DNA of 64,000 bases. It comes from Bog-756 sp963741055. Lineage in GTDB: Bacteria; Actinomycetota; Acidimicrobiia; Acidimicrobiales; RAAP-2. This document shows, in pieces, positions 28,417 through 38,224 of this stretch (position 1 is its first letter; every line of letters starts with the position of its first letter). The notes beneath the pieces were generated by a model. It had not been told where the DNA came from. It made no database searches and worked only from the letters and a program-made list of their open reading frames with translations. Both the position numbers and the translations under genes were made by a program. The stretch is taken from contig CAVUGU010000031.1 in the NCBI GenBank assembly GCA_963741055.1, positions 5,876-69,875 of the forward strand, given 5' to 3'.

Positions 28417-29169
28417 ATGGATCGCTTCACGTCCTTCGACGGGGTCGAGCTGGCCTACCAGGTCACTGGGGAAGGTCCACCGGTCGTCCTGCTCCACGGC
28501 TTCGCTGCCGACAGCGAGCGCAACTGGGTTCGACCAGGCGTGGCGGGAGCGATCGAGTCAGCCAACCGCCAGACGGTACTCCTCGACGCACGGGGACACG
28601 GCCGTTCCGAGAAGCCCCACGAACCGGCCGCCTATGCCGACGGGGCCATGGCGCGCGACGTCGTCTGCCTGCTCGAGCACCTCGGTCTCGAGAACGTCGA
28701 CGTCTGCGGCTACTCGATGGGAGCCCGAACCGCGATGACCCTCGCGGCGAACGGGGACCGGGTCCGCAGCGCCGTCTTCGGCGGAGTGGGCAGACGGCTC
28801 GGCAGCAGGGCCATGGCAGAACGGGCACCGACGATCGGAGAAGGGCTGCTCGCCGCCGACCCCGGCGCGATCGACGACCCGGTCGCTCGCGCCTTTCGCG
28901 AGTTCGCCGAGTCGACCGACGCCGATCTCGCCGCGCTTTCCGCGTTCCAACGTTCGGGTGCTTTCCCCCGGACGGACCTCTCGACGATCGAGTTGCCCAC
29001 GCTGGTGATCGCGGGTGCAGACGACCGACTGGCGGGCTCACCCCACGAGCTGGCCGAGCGCATTCCCGGCGCCGAGGTGACCGTGGTCTCGGGCGATCAT
29101 CTCTCCGCCGTCTTCGATTCGGCGTTCGCCACAGCGATCGTGGACTTCCTGGCGAGAGTCGACGAGTAG
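28417..29169 (+). CDS. Alpha/beta hydrolase
   Basis: A 250-residue hydrolase with VVLLHGFAADSERNW, LLDARGHGRSEKPH, the nucleophile CGYSMGARTAM, the acid in IAGADDRLAG and the His in SGDHLSAVF. All triad residues are present. ATG 28417 (MDRFTSFDGVELAYQ) fits the family start; ATG 28357 is possible. The substrate is unknown. It is divergent from the FN3-pentapeptide gene. Confidence 0.87.
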   Translation: MDRFTSFDGVELAYQVTGEGPPVVLLHGFAADSERNWVRPGVAGAIESANRQTVLLDARGHGRSEKPHEPAAYADGAMARDVVCLLEHLGLENVDVCGYSMGARTAMTLAANGDRVRSAVFGGVGRRLGSRAMAERAPTIGEGLLAADPGAIDDPVARAFREFAESTDADLAALSAFQRSGAFPRTDLSTIELPTLVIAGADDRLAGSPHELAERIPGAEVTVVSGDHLSAVFDSAFATAIVDFLARVDE

Positions 29170-29248
29170 GAGCCGTCGGGACCCTTCGGCTGAGGTCCCT
29201 CCGGACATCGCTCCCTGCGGATCCTCGTCCACCCGATACCATTCGCTC

Positions 29249-29428
29249 GTGGCTCACGAGACCGTCCACTGCTCGTTCTGCAAGAAGTCGAGCGAGGAAG
29301 TAAGGAAGGTCGTGGCCGGCCCGGACGACGTCTACATCTGCGACGAGTGCATCGGCCTGGCCGCGGAACTGGTTCGAGACGATCCGGGGGACAAAGTCCC
29401 GGTCGGATCGGGACCCGACGCCTCGTAG
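29249..29428 (+). CDS. Stand-alone ClpX-type C4 zinc-finger protein
   Basis: A 59-residue protein made almost only of the ClpX N-terminal zinc-binding domain: HCSFCKKSSEEVRKVVAGPD then YICDECIGLAAELV, giving the four cysteines CxxC...CxxC at the ClpX spacing. ClpX uses this domain to dimerise and bind substrates and adaptors. Here no AAA+ domain follows: a stop comes 18 residues after the finger and the next 390 bases do not encode ATPase motifs in any frame. It could modulate ClpX or act as an adaptor; that is inference. GTG 29249 is the start. Confidence 0.8.
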   Translation: MAHETVHCSFCKKSSEEVRKVVAGPDDVYICDECIGLAAELVRDDPGDKVPVGSGPDAS

Positions 29429-29817
29429 GCGTCGACGTACTTCGCATTCGGACCCGGCCTCCCGACCTCGCATTCGAACCCCGCCATCAGGGCGGCCCGG
29501 CCCTCTCGAGATCGCTGCCGAAACCGCTCCGCCTCCCTAGTTGCGGTTCGCGCACACGCTTGTCAGTGTCAAACAGCTGGGACCGCGGGTCATTGCCCCT
29601 GGTAGCCCGAGCGCCCTTGTGGCTGCGATCACAATCCGTTTACCAAACGGTAACCTCTGTCGCTGTCCGGGTCGGTAGAGCAGGGATCCGCCGCCCAGCT
29701 CCCGGCCCGGGCACCCTTTCCGTCGGCCAAGCCCCAATCTGCGACGGAATCATCCGAATTGACATGAGGTGATCCGCCGCCGAAGGACACCGTTCGGCCT
29801 CACCCACATCGGCCCAC
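29429..29817. other. Intergenic stretch without a recognisable gene
   Basis: Between the zinc-finger gene and the convergent DUF4234 gene I see no coding sequence with convincing composition. The only structure noted is an overlapping pair of inverted repeats around 29636-29653 (CCGTTTACCAAACGG and TTACCAAACGGTAA), which could be a small operator. Base composition is a little richer in A/T than the flanks. Confidence 0.4.
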
Positions 29818-30286
29818 TCAGCCCGGCAAGGACTCCCAGTAGTCGTTCAGGCGCCCCTGCACCTTCACCACCCAGATGATCCCTCCGACGATGGGGATCA
29901 GCACCCAGAACCCGGTGAGCGCCGAGACGGGAGCCGGCCGGCCGGCTGCGGGTGTAGAGCCTTCCGACCTCGAGCGGGAGGACGAAGGCGTTCACGATGC
30001 TGAGCAGGATCGCGAAGAGCAGCCCGAGCCATCCGCCGATCCCCTCCCTCGAATACTCCTTCAGCTCCTTGAAGCTGGCGTACTCCCAGTAGAGCGCGTA
30101 GATCCCGATCGTGATGATCGAAAGCAGGATCACTGCTACCGGGTTTCTCACGTGACCGGGCGCGCCGGTCGCGTGGGCCACATGCGTAGCCGCCGGAGGA
30201 GATGTCGGGCCGTCGGGATTCAGGTCCGCGACCTCGCCGGCGGGCTCGCGTTCTCCGGCGCGGGCGCCCTCAGGTTGTTCCGTCAC
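29818..30286 (-). CDS. DUF4234 membrane protein (one frameshift)
   Basis: A protein of about 155 residues. An acidic, Pro/Ala-rich N-terminus is followed by two or three membrane segments with the family pattern NPVAVILLSIITIGIYALYW, FKELKEYSREGIGGWLGLL and, after one frameshift near 29940, GFWVLIPIVGGIIWVVKVQG, ending NDYWESLPG. GTG 30286 has AGGAGG 8 bases upstream. The function of the family is unknown. Confidence 0.75.
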
Positions 30287-30409
30287 GGAGATCGCCTCCT
30301 CTCCGCTCTCGTTCCGCCGTGCTCTGCGCAAACCACTGTAGGTCCGCGTGGCGCACCGGTGTTCCGGTGACGGGTGAAGACGAGTGAAGGAGCACCGTTG
30401 TAGCGTGCG

Positions 30410-30886
30410 ATGGTGGCGGTCTCGCCCCACATCCGACGGCTGCGGGAAATGGTGGGCAACCAGCTCCTCGTCCTGCCGTCTGCCGCGGTGCTTCCCCGCG
30501 ACGAGTCCGGGCGTGTCCTCCTCGTCAAAGACGCCGACACCGGCCTCTGGGCGGCGATCGGCGGTGCCGTCGAGCCCGACGAATCGCCCCAGGAGTGTGC
30601 CGTTCGCGAAGCGGAGGAAGAGGCCGGCGTCGTCGTCCGCCTCGGCGCCGTTCTCGGCGTGCTCGGGGGGCCGGAGTACCGGATGGTCTACCCGAACGGA
30701 GACCGGACCTCCTACGTCTCGACCGTCTTCGACGCGGTCGTCGTCGGCGGCACACTCGAGCCCGACGGGGAGGAGACAACCGAGGTCGCGTGGTGGAGCC
30801 CGGAGAGCCTGCCGCTCGAGCAGATGAGCGCTTTCACCAGAGCGCTGCTCCGCGACGTGGGTCTCGACGGAGGAATCTCGGCCTGA
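30410..30886 (+). CDS. Nudix hydrolase
   Basis: A 158-residue protein with a complete Nudix box, GGAVEPDESPQECAVREAEE followed by EAGV, preceded by VLLVKDADTGLW. Such enzymes cleave nucleoside diphosphate-linked compounds; the substrate is not predictable. The start is ATG 30410. It is divergent from the DUF4234 gene. Confidence 0.88.
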   Translation: MVAVSPHIRRLREMVGNQLLVLPSAAVLPRDESGRVLLVKDADTGLWAAIGGAVEPDESPQECAVREAEEEAGVVVRLGAVLGVLGGPEYRMVYPNGDRTSYVSTVFDAVVVGGTLEPDGEETTEVAWWSPESLPLEQMSAFTRALLRDVGLDGGISA

Positions 30887-30913
30887 TCGATCGCCGGCGC
30901 TCAGTCTCGCGAA

Positions 30914-31405
30914 TCAGATCTCCGCGAGGTCGGCCCGGTACTCGGGATGTTCCGAGAGCCACTCGGAGGCGCGCCGCATGCTCGCCTCGTTGTTCTTGTT
31001 GATGAACCGATAGATCGGCCCCTCGAACCATCGCCACGGCCACGAGGTGAGGTTGTAGGTCTCGTCGAACAAAAAGGTCGTCCGGTCAGGGCCCAGTGGT
31101 TCGAGTCGCACATGGCCGATCTGGTCGTTGCCCGGCTTGCTCGAGATCATCGTGTAGGTGTAGCCGCGTTCGGGCTCCACGTCGGTGACCAGCTCGAGCG
31201 CAGAGCCCTCCCGACCGAAGGGCATCTTGTAGATGACCCGGCGCAAGCGCCCGTTGTGGTGCTCGTCCCCCGGGTAGAGCACCTCGACCCGGAGCACCAT
31301 GGGTGCGTAGTCCGTCCACCGGTCGTAGTCCTGGAAGAGGGCCCAGATCCGTGCAGCCGAATGGGGCATCTCGAAGGAGTAGCGGTGTTCACGCACGTCC
31401 CGCAT
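30914..31405 (-). CDS. SRPBCC (START-like) domain protein
   Basis: A 163-residue protein with a START/polyketide-cyclase fold pattern: HRYSFEMPHSAARIWALFQD, then YDRWTDYAP, beta strands and the long C-terminal helix RFINKNNEASMRRASEWLSE. These proteins bind hydrophobic ligands in a deep cavity. ATG 31405 (MRDVREHRYSF) was chosen; an ATG at 31462 would extend it into the promoter of the divergent phosphotriesterase-family gene. Confidence 0.75.
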   Translation of the reverse strand: MRDVREHRYSFEMPHSAARIWALFQDYDRWTDYAPMVLRVEVLYPGDEHHNGRLRRVIYKMPFGREGSALELVTDVEPERGYTYTMISSKPGNDQIGHVRLEPLGPDRTTFLFDETYNLTSWPWRWFEGPIYRFINKNNEASMRRASEWLSEHPEYRADLAEI

Positions 31406-31529
31406 CTTGATGGATCCGAGAAGGTTGTGCACGCCCGGCAATCCGACCCCACCCGATACCATCCTCGGCGGTCGAGCGATGCGTCAGACGTGGCCCGAAC
31501 CTGAACGAGAGCGAGGACGAGGTGGCCCG

Positions 31530-32501
31530 ATGTCCCTGGTGAACACGGTGCTCGGCAAGGTCGAGAGCAACCAGCTCGGTTCGACCCTCATGCACGAGCA
31601 CGTCTTCATCCTCAGTCCGGAGATCGAGAAGACCGCGGCGGAGTGGGACGAGGACGAACAGCGGGAGAACGCGGCGGCGCGCCTTCGAGAGCTCAAGGAG
31701 CACGGCATCGACACCATCGTCGATCTCACGGTGATCGGGCTCGGCCGGTTCATGCCGCGGGTACTGGCGGTCGCCGAGGAGGCCCCCGCGATCAACGTGA
31801 TCGCGGCGACCGGCGTCTACACCTACAACGAGGTCCCGATGTACTTCCATTTCCGGGGACCCGGCACCATCCTCGGTGGCCCCGAGCCGATGACCGAGCT
31901 GTTCGTCAAGGAGATCACCGAGGGCATCGGCGACACCGGGGTGAAGGCCGGCATCCTCAAGTGCGCGACCGACTCCCAGGGGATCACGCCCGGTGTCGAG
32001 CGAGTGCTTCGTGCGGTCGCCCAGGCGCACCGGCAGACCGGGGTACCGATCACGACCCACACGCCGACGCCCCCGGAGCCCTGGGGACTCGAACAGCAGC
32101 GCATCCTGAGGGACGAGGGGGTCGATCTCACCCAGGTGGTGATCGGACACTCCGGGGGAACGCTCGACGCCGGCTATCACGAAGCGCTGCTCGCCAACGG
32201 CTCGTACCTCGGATTCGACCACTTCGGGATCGGCACCTTCTCACTGGCCGAACGAGTCGAGGCGGTCCGGGTGCTCTGCGAGCGCGGTCATGCCGACCGC
32301 CTGGTCCTCTCCCACGATGCGATGTGCCACGTCGACTGGTTTCCGCCGTCGATCGCCCACGCGTGGAAGGAATGGAGGTGGACCCACATCCCCGACGACG
32401 TCCTCCCCGCGATGCGGGAGGCGGGGATCACCGACGAGGACATCACCACCATGATGGTCACCAATCCCCGGCGCATCCTCGAAGGGTGTGATCCCTACTG
32501 A
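31530..32501 (+). CDS. Phosphotriesterase-family metal hydrolase
   Basis: A 323-residue TIM-barrel amidohydrolase of the PTE/lactonase branch. Metal ligands are visible in order: the first-strand LMHEHVFIL, the carbamylated Lys in KAGILKCATDSQG, His in TTHTPTPPEP, His in VIGHSGGTLD and the last Asp in VLSHDAMCHVDW. Many members are lactonases rather than true phosphotriesterases, so lactone opening in the downstream catabolic pathway is plausible. ATG 31530 has GAGGACGAGG upstream. Its stop overlaps the beginning of the acyl-CoA synthetase gene. Confidence 0.88.
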   Translation: MSLVNTVLGKVESNQLGSTLMHEHVFILSPEIEKTAAEWDEDEQRENAAARLRELKEHGIDTIVDLTVIGLGRFMPRVLAVAEEAPAINVIAATGVYTYNEVPMYFHFRGPGTILGGPEPMTELFVKEITEGIGDTGVKAGILKCATDSQGITPGVERVLRAVAQAHRQTGVPITTHTPTPPEPWGLEQQRILRDEGVDLTQVVIGHSGGTLDAGYHEALLANGSYLGFDHFGIGTFSLAERVEAVRVLCERGHADRLVLSHDAMCHVDWFPPSIAHAWKEWRWTHIPDDVLPAMREAGITDEDITTMMVTNPRRILEGCDPY

Positions 32502-34054
32502 CGCCGACCTCGTCCCACCGACCGGCCGCGTCGGACGGGGTCGCCACCCTGGCCGGCCGGCACCCCGATGCGATCGCGTGGCTCGACGTCTCGAACGGCA
32601 GCGAGCTCACCTTCGCCGAATGGGACACCTCGTCCAATCGCCTCGCCCGCGGTCTCGTGGCCCGCGGGCTCCGACCCGGCGACCGGGTGGTGATCGCCAT
32701 CACTCCCGACGATCCGTTCGGCTGGCTGACCGCCTACAACGCGGCTCACCGTGCCGGCGCGGTCGCTGTACCCGTCAACACCCGGCTCGCTGCTCCCGAG
32801 TTGCGCGCGATCCTCGCCCATGCCGAGCCCTCGGCGATCCTCGCCGACAAGCCGGGTGTCGGAACGTCCTCCTGGACCGAGCTCGCTCCTCGGGTCGACT
32901 CGGCGATGATCCTCGGTGGGGGCGACAGGCCGGGCGAACGCGCCGGGGGGACGGCGTTCCTGGTGGACGACGCGTCACCACTCGAAGGTGGACCGCGGCC
33001 TGCCGAAGGCGACCTGATGGACATCATGTACACCTCGGGGACCACCGGCGCCCCGAAGGCGGTGGCCGTCCCCTACGGGCGCGAGGATCTGACAGAGCCC
33101 CGTGCGTCGTGGAACGGTCTCGGATTCCTGACCGCTTCGCCGTTCACCACCACCAGCGGGGCCCTTCTCATCCACGGCCCCATGCGGGCCGGCATGAGCG
33201 GGTGGTACCTGCCACGCTTCGACGCAGGCACCTGGATCGCCACCGTCGAGGAGCGGCGACCACTGGTCGCGTTCATCGTTCCGGCGATGGCCCAGCTGAT
33301 CGTCGCCCATCCGCGCTTCGCCGAAGCCGATCTCTCCGGTCTTGCCGCGCTCACCATCGGCGGTGCCCCGGTCGCCCGAGCGACGCTCCAACGCCTCGGC
33401 GAGCGGTTGCCGGGTGCCGACGTCCTCGTCGGCTACGGGCTCACCGAGTTCGGGGCGGTGTCGCGCACGCCGAACGGAGACCGGGCCCGACACCTCGGTT
33501 CGGTCGGACAGCCGCTCCCCGGAGTCGAGATCCGAGTGGTGGACGACGCCGGTGACCCGGTTCCCGAAGGCGAACAGGGCGAGGTCGCGGTCAGAGGTGC
33601 GGACCGACCGCGTGAGTACCTGCGTGCGCCGGACGCGAGCGACGGTACGTGGCGTGGCGGTTGGCTCCACACCGGTGATCTCGGCCGTCTCGACGACGAC
33701 GGCTTCTTGTGGATCACCGGGCGCAAGAAGGACGTGATCATCCGAGGCGGGAACAACATCGCGCCCGGCGAGGTCGAAGACGTTCTCTACGCACACCCCG
33801 ACGTCGTCGAGGCAGCAGTGGCGGGGATCCCACACGACGTCCTCGGCGAGGATGTGGGAGCCTGGGTCGTGCTACGCGAAGGATCCGAATGCTCGGTCGC
33901 CGATCTGGACGTGCACTTGCGGGCATCACTCGCCACCTTCAAAGTGCCGAGACAAGTGCACGTGGTCGCATCCCTCCCGCGCAACGCCGCGGGCAAGGTG
34001 ATGACCCGTGAGCTGGTCGAGTCGGTGTCGCGGGCCGCTGCGGAGGAGAGGTGA
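32498..34054 (+). CDS. Acyl-CoA synthetase (AMP-forming), first of two
   Basis: A ligase of about 518 residues that activates a carboxylic acid as its CoA thioester through an acyl-AMP. Motifs: YTSGTTGAPKAVAVP (P-loop), GYGLTEFGAVS, TGDLGRLDDDGFLWITGRKK (A8 hinge) and the catalytic Lys near NAAGKVMTREL. The N-terminal part (DGVATLAGRHPDAIAWLDVS) is in frame only from CTG 32498; GTG 32488 would need a frameshift. It is translationally coupled to both neighbours. Confidence 0.85.
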   Translation: MTPTSSHRPAASDGVATLAGRHPDAIAWLDVSNGSELTFAEWDTSSNRLARGLVARGLRPGDRVVIAITPDDPFGWLTAYNAAHRAGAVAVPVNTRLAAPELRAILAHAEPSAILADKPGVGTSSWTELAPRVDSAMILGGGDRPGERAGGTAFLVDDASPLEGGPRPAEGDLMDIMYTSGTTGAPKAVAVPYGREDLTEPRASWNGLGFLTASPFTTTSGALLIHGPMRAGMSGWYLPRFDAGTWIATVEERRPLVAFIVPAMAQLIVAHPRFAEADLSGLAALTIGGAPVARATLQRLGERLPGADVLVGYGLTEFGAVSRTPNGDRARHLGSVGQPLPGVEIRVVDDAGDPVPEGEQGEVAVRGADRPREYLRAPDASDGTWRGGWLHTGDLGRLDDDGFLWITGRKKDVIIRGGNNIAPGEVEDVLYAHPDVVEAAVAGIPHDVLGEDVGAWVVLREGSECSVADLDVHLRASLATFKVPRQVHVVASLPRNAAGKVMTRELVESVSRAAAEER

Positions 34055-34908
34055 CCACCGATACGCACCCGGTCCTCGCCGACACCTTCGGCCCGGTCCG
34101 GCGCCTCACCCTCAACCGTCCCGACCAGCACAACCCCCTCACACCCCGGTGCATCCGCGAACTGCTCTCCTGCGTGGCAGAGGCGGGCTCCGACCCCGAG
34201 GTGAAGGCCGTGGTGATCCGGGGTTCGGGCCGATCCTTCTCGTCGGGGTACGGCGTGTTGGCGGAGGATGTCGAGGTCGAAGAGCCGGCCGGCAACCGCA
34301 GGCGGCATCGAGCGCGACGTGGCCTCGATGCTCGAGCTGGTGTCCGGCTGGGCGACGGTGTGGGACTGTCCGATCCCGGTGATCGCGCAGGTCCACGGCA
34401 ACTGCCTGGCAGGTGGCACCGACCTCGCGTTGCACTGCGACATCGTCATCGCGGCCGAGGACGCACGAATCGGGTTCCCGCCGGTCCGATCGATGGGCGT
34501 ACCGCCGACCAACATGTGGCTCTACCATCTCGGCCCGCAGTGGACCAAGCGGTTGCTGTTCACCGGCGACACGATCAGCGGTGCGGAGGCCGCCGCCATC
34601 GGTCTCGCGCAGGCGTCGGTGCCGGTCAGGCGACCTCGACGAGTACGTATCGGCGCTCGCGTCGCGGATCGGGCTGGTCGGTCGTGACCTCCTGACGGCG
34701 AACAAGCGGGTGGTCAACCAGGGAGTCGAGCTCATGGGCCGATCGCAGTTGCAACGCTTCGCCGCGCTGAACGACGCGGTCGCCCATCGCTCCTCCGACG
34801 CCCGAGCGTTCACCACTCGTGCCGCCGAGGTCGGGCTGAAACAGGCGGTGCACGAGCGCGACGCACCCTTCGAGCAGGCCGAACCACGTCCCGGACGGGG
34901 CCCCGTGA
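34051..34908 (+). CDS. Enoyl-CoA hydratase/isomerase family protein (frame-disrupted)
   Basis: A crotonase-fold protein of about 285 residues, starting GTG 34051 and overlapping the previous stop. Motifs: FGPVRRLTLNRPDQHNPLTP, VIRGSGRSFSSGY (oxyanion-hole strand), AQVHGNCLAGGTDLALHCDI, and GVPPTNMWLYHLGPQWTKRL. The second catalytic region has GVPPTNM rather than a canonical Glu, so the exact reaction is uncertain. Shifts are needed near 34285, 34630 and 34880; the last restores the stop TGA 34906-34908, which overlaps the next GTG. Confidence 0.75.
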
Positions 34909-35966
34909 GCGCCAAGAGCGCGCCACGAACCCGGGACCGCTACCGGGTGGTGCAGTGGGCGACCGGCAACATCGGCACACGCTCGCTCCGAGCAGTCATC
35001 GACCATCCCGATCTCGAGTTGGTCGGAGTCCTCGTGTACTCGGACGAGAAGGCCGGGCGTGACGCAGGCGAACTGTGCGGGGCCGGCCCGGTCGGGGTCA
35101 CCGCGACGAAGGACGTCGAGGAGATCCTGGCGCTCGAGCCCGACTGCATCCTCTACATGCCCGACCGGGCGGACATCGACGTGCTCTGCCGGCTCCTCGA
35201 ATCCGGAGCGAACGTGGTGTCCACCCGCGGCGAGTTCCACCGACCGGCCAGCATGGAGCCGGAGGTCCGCGAGCGGATCGAGGCGGCCTGCCGGAAGGGC
35301 GGGACCTCCCTCCACAGCACGGGAGCGAGCCCCGGATTCATCACCGAGGCGGTCCCACTCGTGCTGGGGTCGATCGAGCGCCGGGTCGACTCCTTGACGA
35401 TCGAGGAGTCCGCCGACATGTCCTCCCGGAACTCACCGGAGCTGATCTTCGACCTGATGGGCTTCGGGCGTGACCCGGCGGCCTTCGAAGCCGAAGCAAG
35501 GGCCGCCTATGCGGGTGCCACGTTCAGCGCCTCCCTGGGCGTCGTGGCCGACGCATTCGACGCACCCTTCGACGAGGTTCTGTCGAGCGCGGCGGCTGCG
35601 GTCGCACGCCGTCCGATCGAGATCGCGGCGGGCAGGATCGAAGCCGGGACCATCGCCGCTCAGCGGATGGAAGTGGCCGGGATGCGCGACGGAGCGCCGT
35701 TCATGCGCTTCCGGGCCAGTTGGTACCTCACGACCGAACTCGATCCCGCCTGGGAGCTGCGCGACACCGGCTGGCACGTTTCGGTCGAAGGCGACCTGCC
35801 GCTCGAAGTCGACATCCGGTTCCCGGTGCCGCCCGAGGAGTGGGCGGCCACCTCTCCGGGGATCACCGCGCACCGGCCGGTCAACGCGGTGGCCTCGGTC
35901 TGTGCGGCGGAGCCGGGCATCCGGACCACCGTCGACCTTCCCCAGATCGTCCCGACCCTCGGGTGA
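34905..35966 (+). CDS. DapB-like NAD(P)-dependent oxidoreductase
   Basis: A 353-residue protein with an N-terminal Rossmann fold (RVVQWATGNIGTRSLRAVID) and a middle domain like the dihydrodipicolinate reductase family (LHSTGASPGFITEAVPLVLG). The WATGNIG variant is typical of DapB-like proteins in actinobacterial lipid and steroid catabolic clusters, not of the lysine pathway enzyme. The start is GTG 34905 by GTGA overlap. A role in reduction or dehydrogenation of a pathway intermediate is inferred. Confidence 0.8.
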   Translation: MSAKSAPRTRDRYRVVQWATGNIGTRSLRAVIDHPDLELVGVLVYSDEKAGRDAGELCGAGPVGVTATKDVEEILALEPDCILYMPDRADIDVLCRLLESGANVVSTRGEFHRPASMEPEVRERIEAACRKGGTSLHSTGASPGFITEAVPLVLGSIERRVDSLTIEESADMSSRNSPELIFDLMGFGRDPAAFEAEARAAYAGATFSASLGVVADAFDAPFDEVLSSAAAAVARRPIEIAAGRIEAGTIAAQRMEVAGMRDGAPFMRFRASWYLTTELDPAWELRDTGWHVSVEGDLPLEVDIRFPVPPEEWAATSPGITAHRPVNAVASVCAAEPGIRTTVDLPQIVPTLG

Positions 35967-35974
35967 GCCGAGCC

Positions 35975-37484
35975 CTACCTGCTCCGCAACTCGCGTTTGA
36001 GCACCTTGCCCGACGGATTCCTCGGCAGCGCGTCGAGGAGGAAGACCTCCTTCGGGACCTTGTAGCGCGCGAGCTGATCACGGCAGTGTTCGAGGAGCGC
36101 CTCGGGCGGGACGGACGCACCCTGCCGGAGGACGACGAACGCAACCGGAACCTCGCCCCAGCGATCGTCGGGTCGGCCCACCACCGCGGCCTCGAGCACT
36201 GCGTCGTGCTCGTAGAGCACGCGCTCGACCTCGGAGCCTGCGATGTTCTCGCCGCCCGAGACGATCATGTCCTTCAACCGGTCGACGATGAACAGGTAGC
36301 CGTCCTCGTCGCGGAGACCGACGTCTCCGGTGTGGAACCAGCCTCCGGCGAAGGCGGTTCGCCGTGGCGTCGGGGTCTCGCCAGTAGCCCTTGAAGACCT
36401 TGGGGCCACGCAGGACGATCTCGCCGCGTTCACCGGGAGCGACCGAGCTCCCTTGCTCGTCCCAGACGTCGAGCTCGAGGTAGAGGCAGGGACGGCCCAC
36501 GCTGCCGAGCTTGGTCACGATGCTGTCGCGGTCGAGGAAGGTGTCGCCGGAAACCGTCTCGGTGAGACCGTAGGCGTCGGCGAACCACGCCGAGGGAAAC
36601 GTCCGCTGGATCCGCTCGATGAGCGGGATCGGCATCTTCTCGCCACCGTTGATGATCAGCCGCACCGACGAGAGGTCGCGCTCCTCGATGCCGGGGAGGG
36701 CCATGATCGCGGTGACCATGGCGGGCGCCAGCCAGACCGTGGTCGCCTTCGACCCTTCGAGCTCGTCGACCACCGCGGACGCATCGAAGGACCGGTGGAT
36801 GATCGTCGTCGCACCGGCCGCGATCAGCGAGGTGGTGGTGAGGTCGAGTGCGCCCACGTGGTACAGGGGCCCGCAGGCGAGTCCCACATCGGCGTCGGTG
36901 AAGCCGAACTCGACGATGTGCGCGAGGTTCTTCCACGCCAGATTGGCGTGGGTGATCATGACGCCCTTCGGACGCCCGGTGGTCCCCGAGGTGTACATGA
37001 GCCGATGGACGTCGTCGCCGGCCGCCCGCACCGGAGTCGAGTCGCCCGCCCTCGCCCGCACCTCGGTGAGCGGGAGCCAACCAGGGTGCGCGGATCCCGA
37101 GATGGAGATGCGAGTGAGCGAGGCCTCCATCCCCTTGGTCGCCTCGTCGGCGACCTCGACCAGCGTTCCGTCGCACACGAGGGCGCGGGCGCGAGAGTGC
37201 TCCAGGATGTAGCGCACCTCGGGCGCGGCCAGCCGCCAGTTGATCGGCATCGCGATCGCACCGAGGTAGTTGGCGGCGAACACCACCTCGAGGAACTCCG
37301 GACAGTTGTAGGAGAGGAGACCCACGACGTCGCCGGCTGCGACGCCTCGTTCCTCCATGCCCCGAGCCAGCGCGGCCGCGCGCACGGCCATCTCCCCGTA
37401 GGTGGTGGTCTCACCCTCGAACACCGTGATCGCCTTATCGGGCGTGCGGGTCGCGTGGTGGGCGAGGACGGCGAACCAATTCAT
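35975..37484 (-). CDS. Fatty-acid/acyl-CoA ligase (AMP-forming), second of two (one frameshift)
   Basis: A ligase of about 503 residues. Motifs: RLMYTSGTTGRPKGVMITHA (P-loop), ADAYGLTETVSGDTFLDRDS, GWFHTGDVGLRDEDGYLFIV, RLKDMIVSGGENIAGSEVE and the catalytic Lys in RNPSGKVLKRELR. One base appears to be missing near 36362, between KGYWRDPDATAN and AFAGGWFHTGD. The start is ATG 37484 (MNWFAVLAHHA), with GTG 37514 as an alternative. It is divergent from a TetR gene, and the shared promoter carries the cluster's operator motif. Confidence 0.87.
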
Positions 37485-37544
37485 GTCCGCCGACCTCGGC
37501 GGTGAGAGCGTCACGGCCCGGACCTCACGACGTCGATCACGGAG

Positions 37545-37560
37545 TTGTACCGACCAGTCA
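37545..37560 (+). promoter_or_regulatory. TetR-type operator, site 1
   Basis: TTGTACCGACCAGTCA lies between the divergent ligase and TetR genes. Its core TACCGACCAGTC matches TACCGAYCRGT, shared with three other divergent promoters in the cluster. Autoregulation by the adjacent TetR protein is the simplest reading. Confidence 0.55.
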
Positions 37561-37600
37561 TGCTATCGATCCACCCCTGGTAGAGCTAGCGTCGCTCCCG

Positions 37601-38219
37601 ATGCCGCGAACCGAAGGCGAGTCACGGCGCAGGGCGAACTGGGAGGTCCGTCGCCAAGCGATCGTCGACACCTCCGCCCGCGTCTTCGCCCAGCGGGGCT
37701 ACCACGCGACCGGCATCACCGAGCTCTGCGCCGCCAACGACCTGGGCAAGGGTGCGCTGTACCACTACATCGGCTCGAAGGAGGAGCTGCTCGCCTCCAT
37801 CCACGATCGGGTGATGGACGAGGTGATGGCGGGGGCGGACCGGGTGGCCGAGGCAGGGGGTTCGCCATCCGTGCAGATCGCCCTCCACGGCGACGAGCTG
37901 CTCGACGTGATCCATCGCTACCCGGACCACGTCTGGGTCTTCCTGCACGAGTTCCCCGCCCTCACCGGGGAGCGGGCGGAGAAGTTCCGCGGGAGGCGCC
38001 GTGAGTACGAGCGGCGCATCGAGACGGTCCTGCAGGCGGGCGTCGAGTCGGGCGAGTTCCGCCAGCTCGAACCGAGGCTCACCGCTGCTGGCCTGGCTCG
38101 GGATGCACAACTACACGTACCTGTGGCTGAAGGCCGGCGGCCCGTTGACGGCCCGGGACGTGGCGAAGCCCTTCGCCGAGATCTTCATGCGAGGCATCTC
38201 CGCCGAGGGTCACGGGTAA
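37601..38219 (+). CDS. TetR-family transcriptional regulator (one frameshift)
   Basis: A regulator of about 206 residues. The N-terminal HTH reads RRQAIVDTSARVFAQRGYHA, TGITELCAANDLGKGALYHY, then IGSKEELLASIHDR, a strong TetR signature. The C-terminal ligand domain continues through WVFLHEFPALTGERAEKFRG and, after a shift near 38088, LAWLGMHNYTYLWLKAGG. Related regulators control acyl-CoA or steroid catabolism and respond to CoA thioesters. ATG 37601 fits; the operator-like site lies about 45 bases upstream. Confidence 0.87.
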
Positions 38220-38224
38220 TCCGT

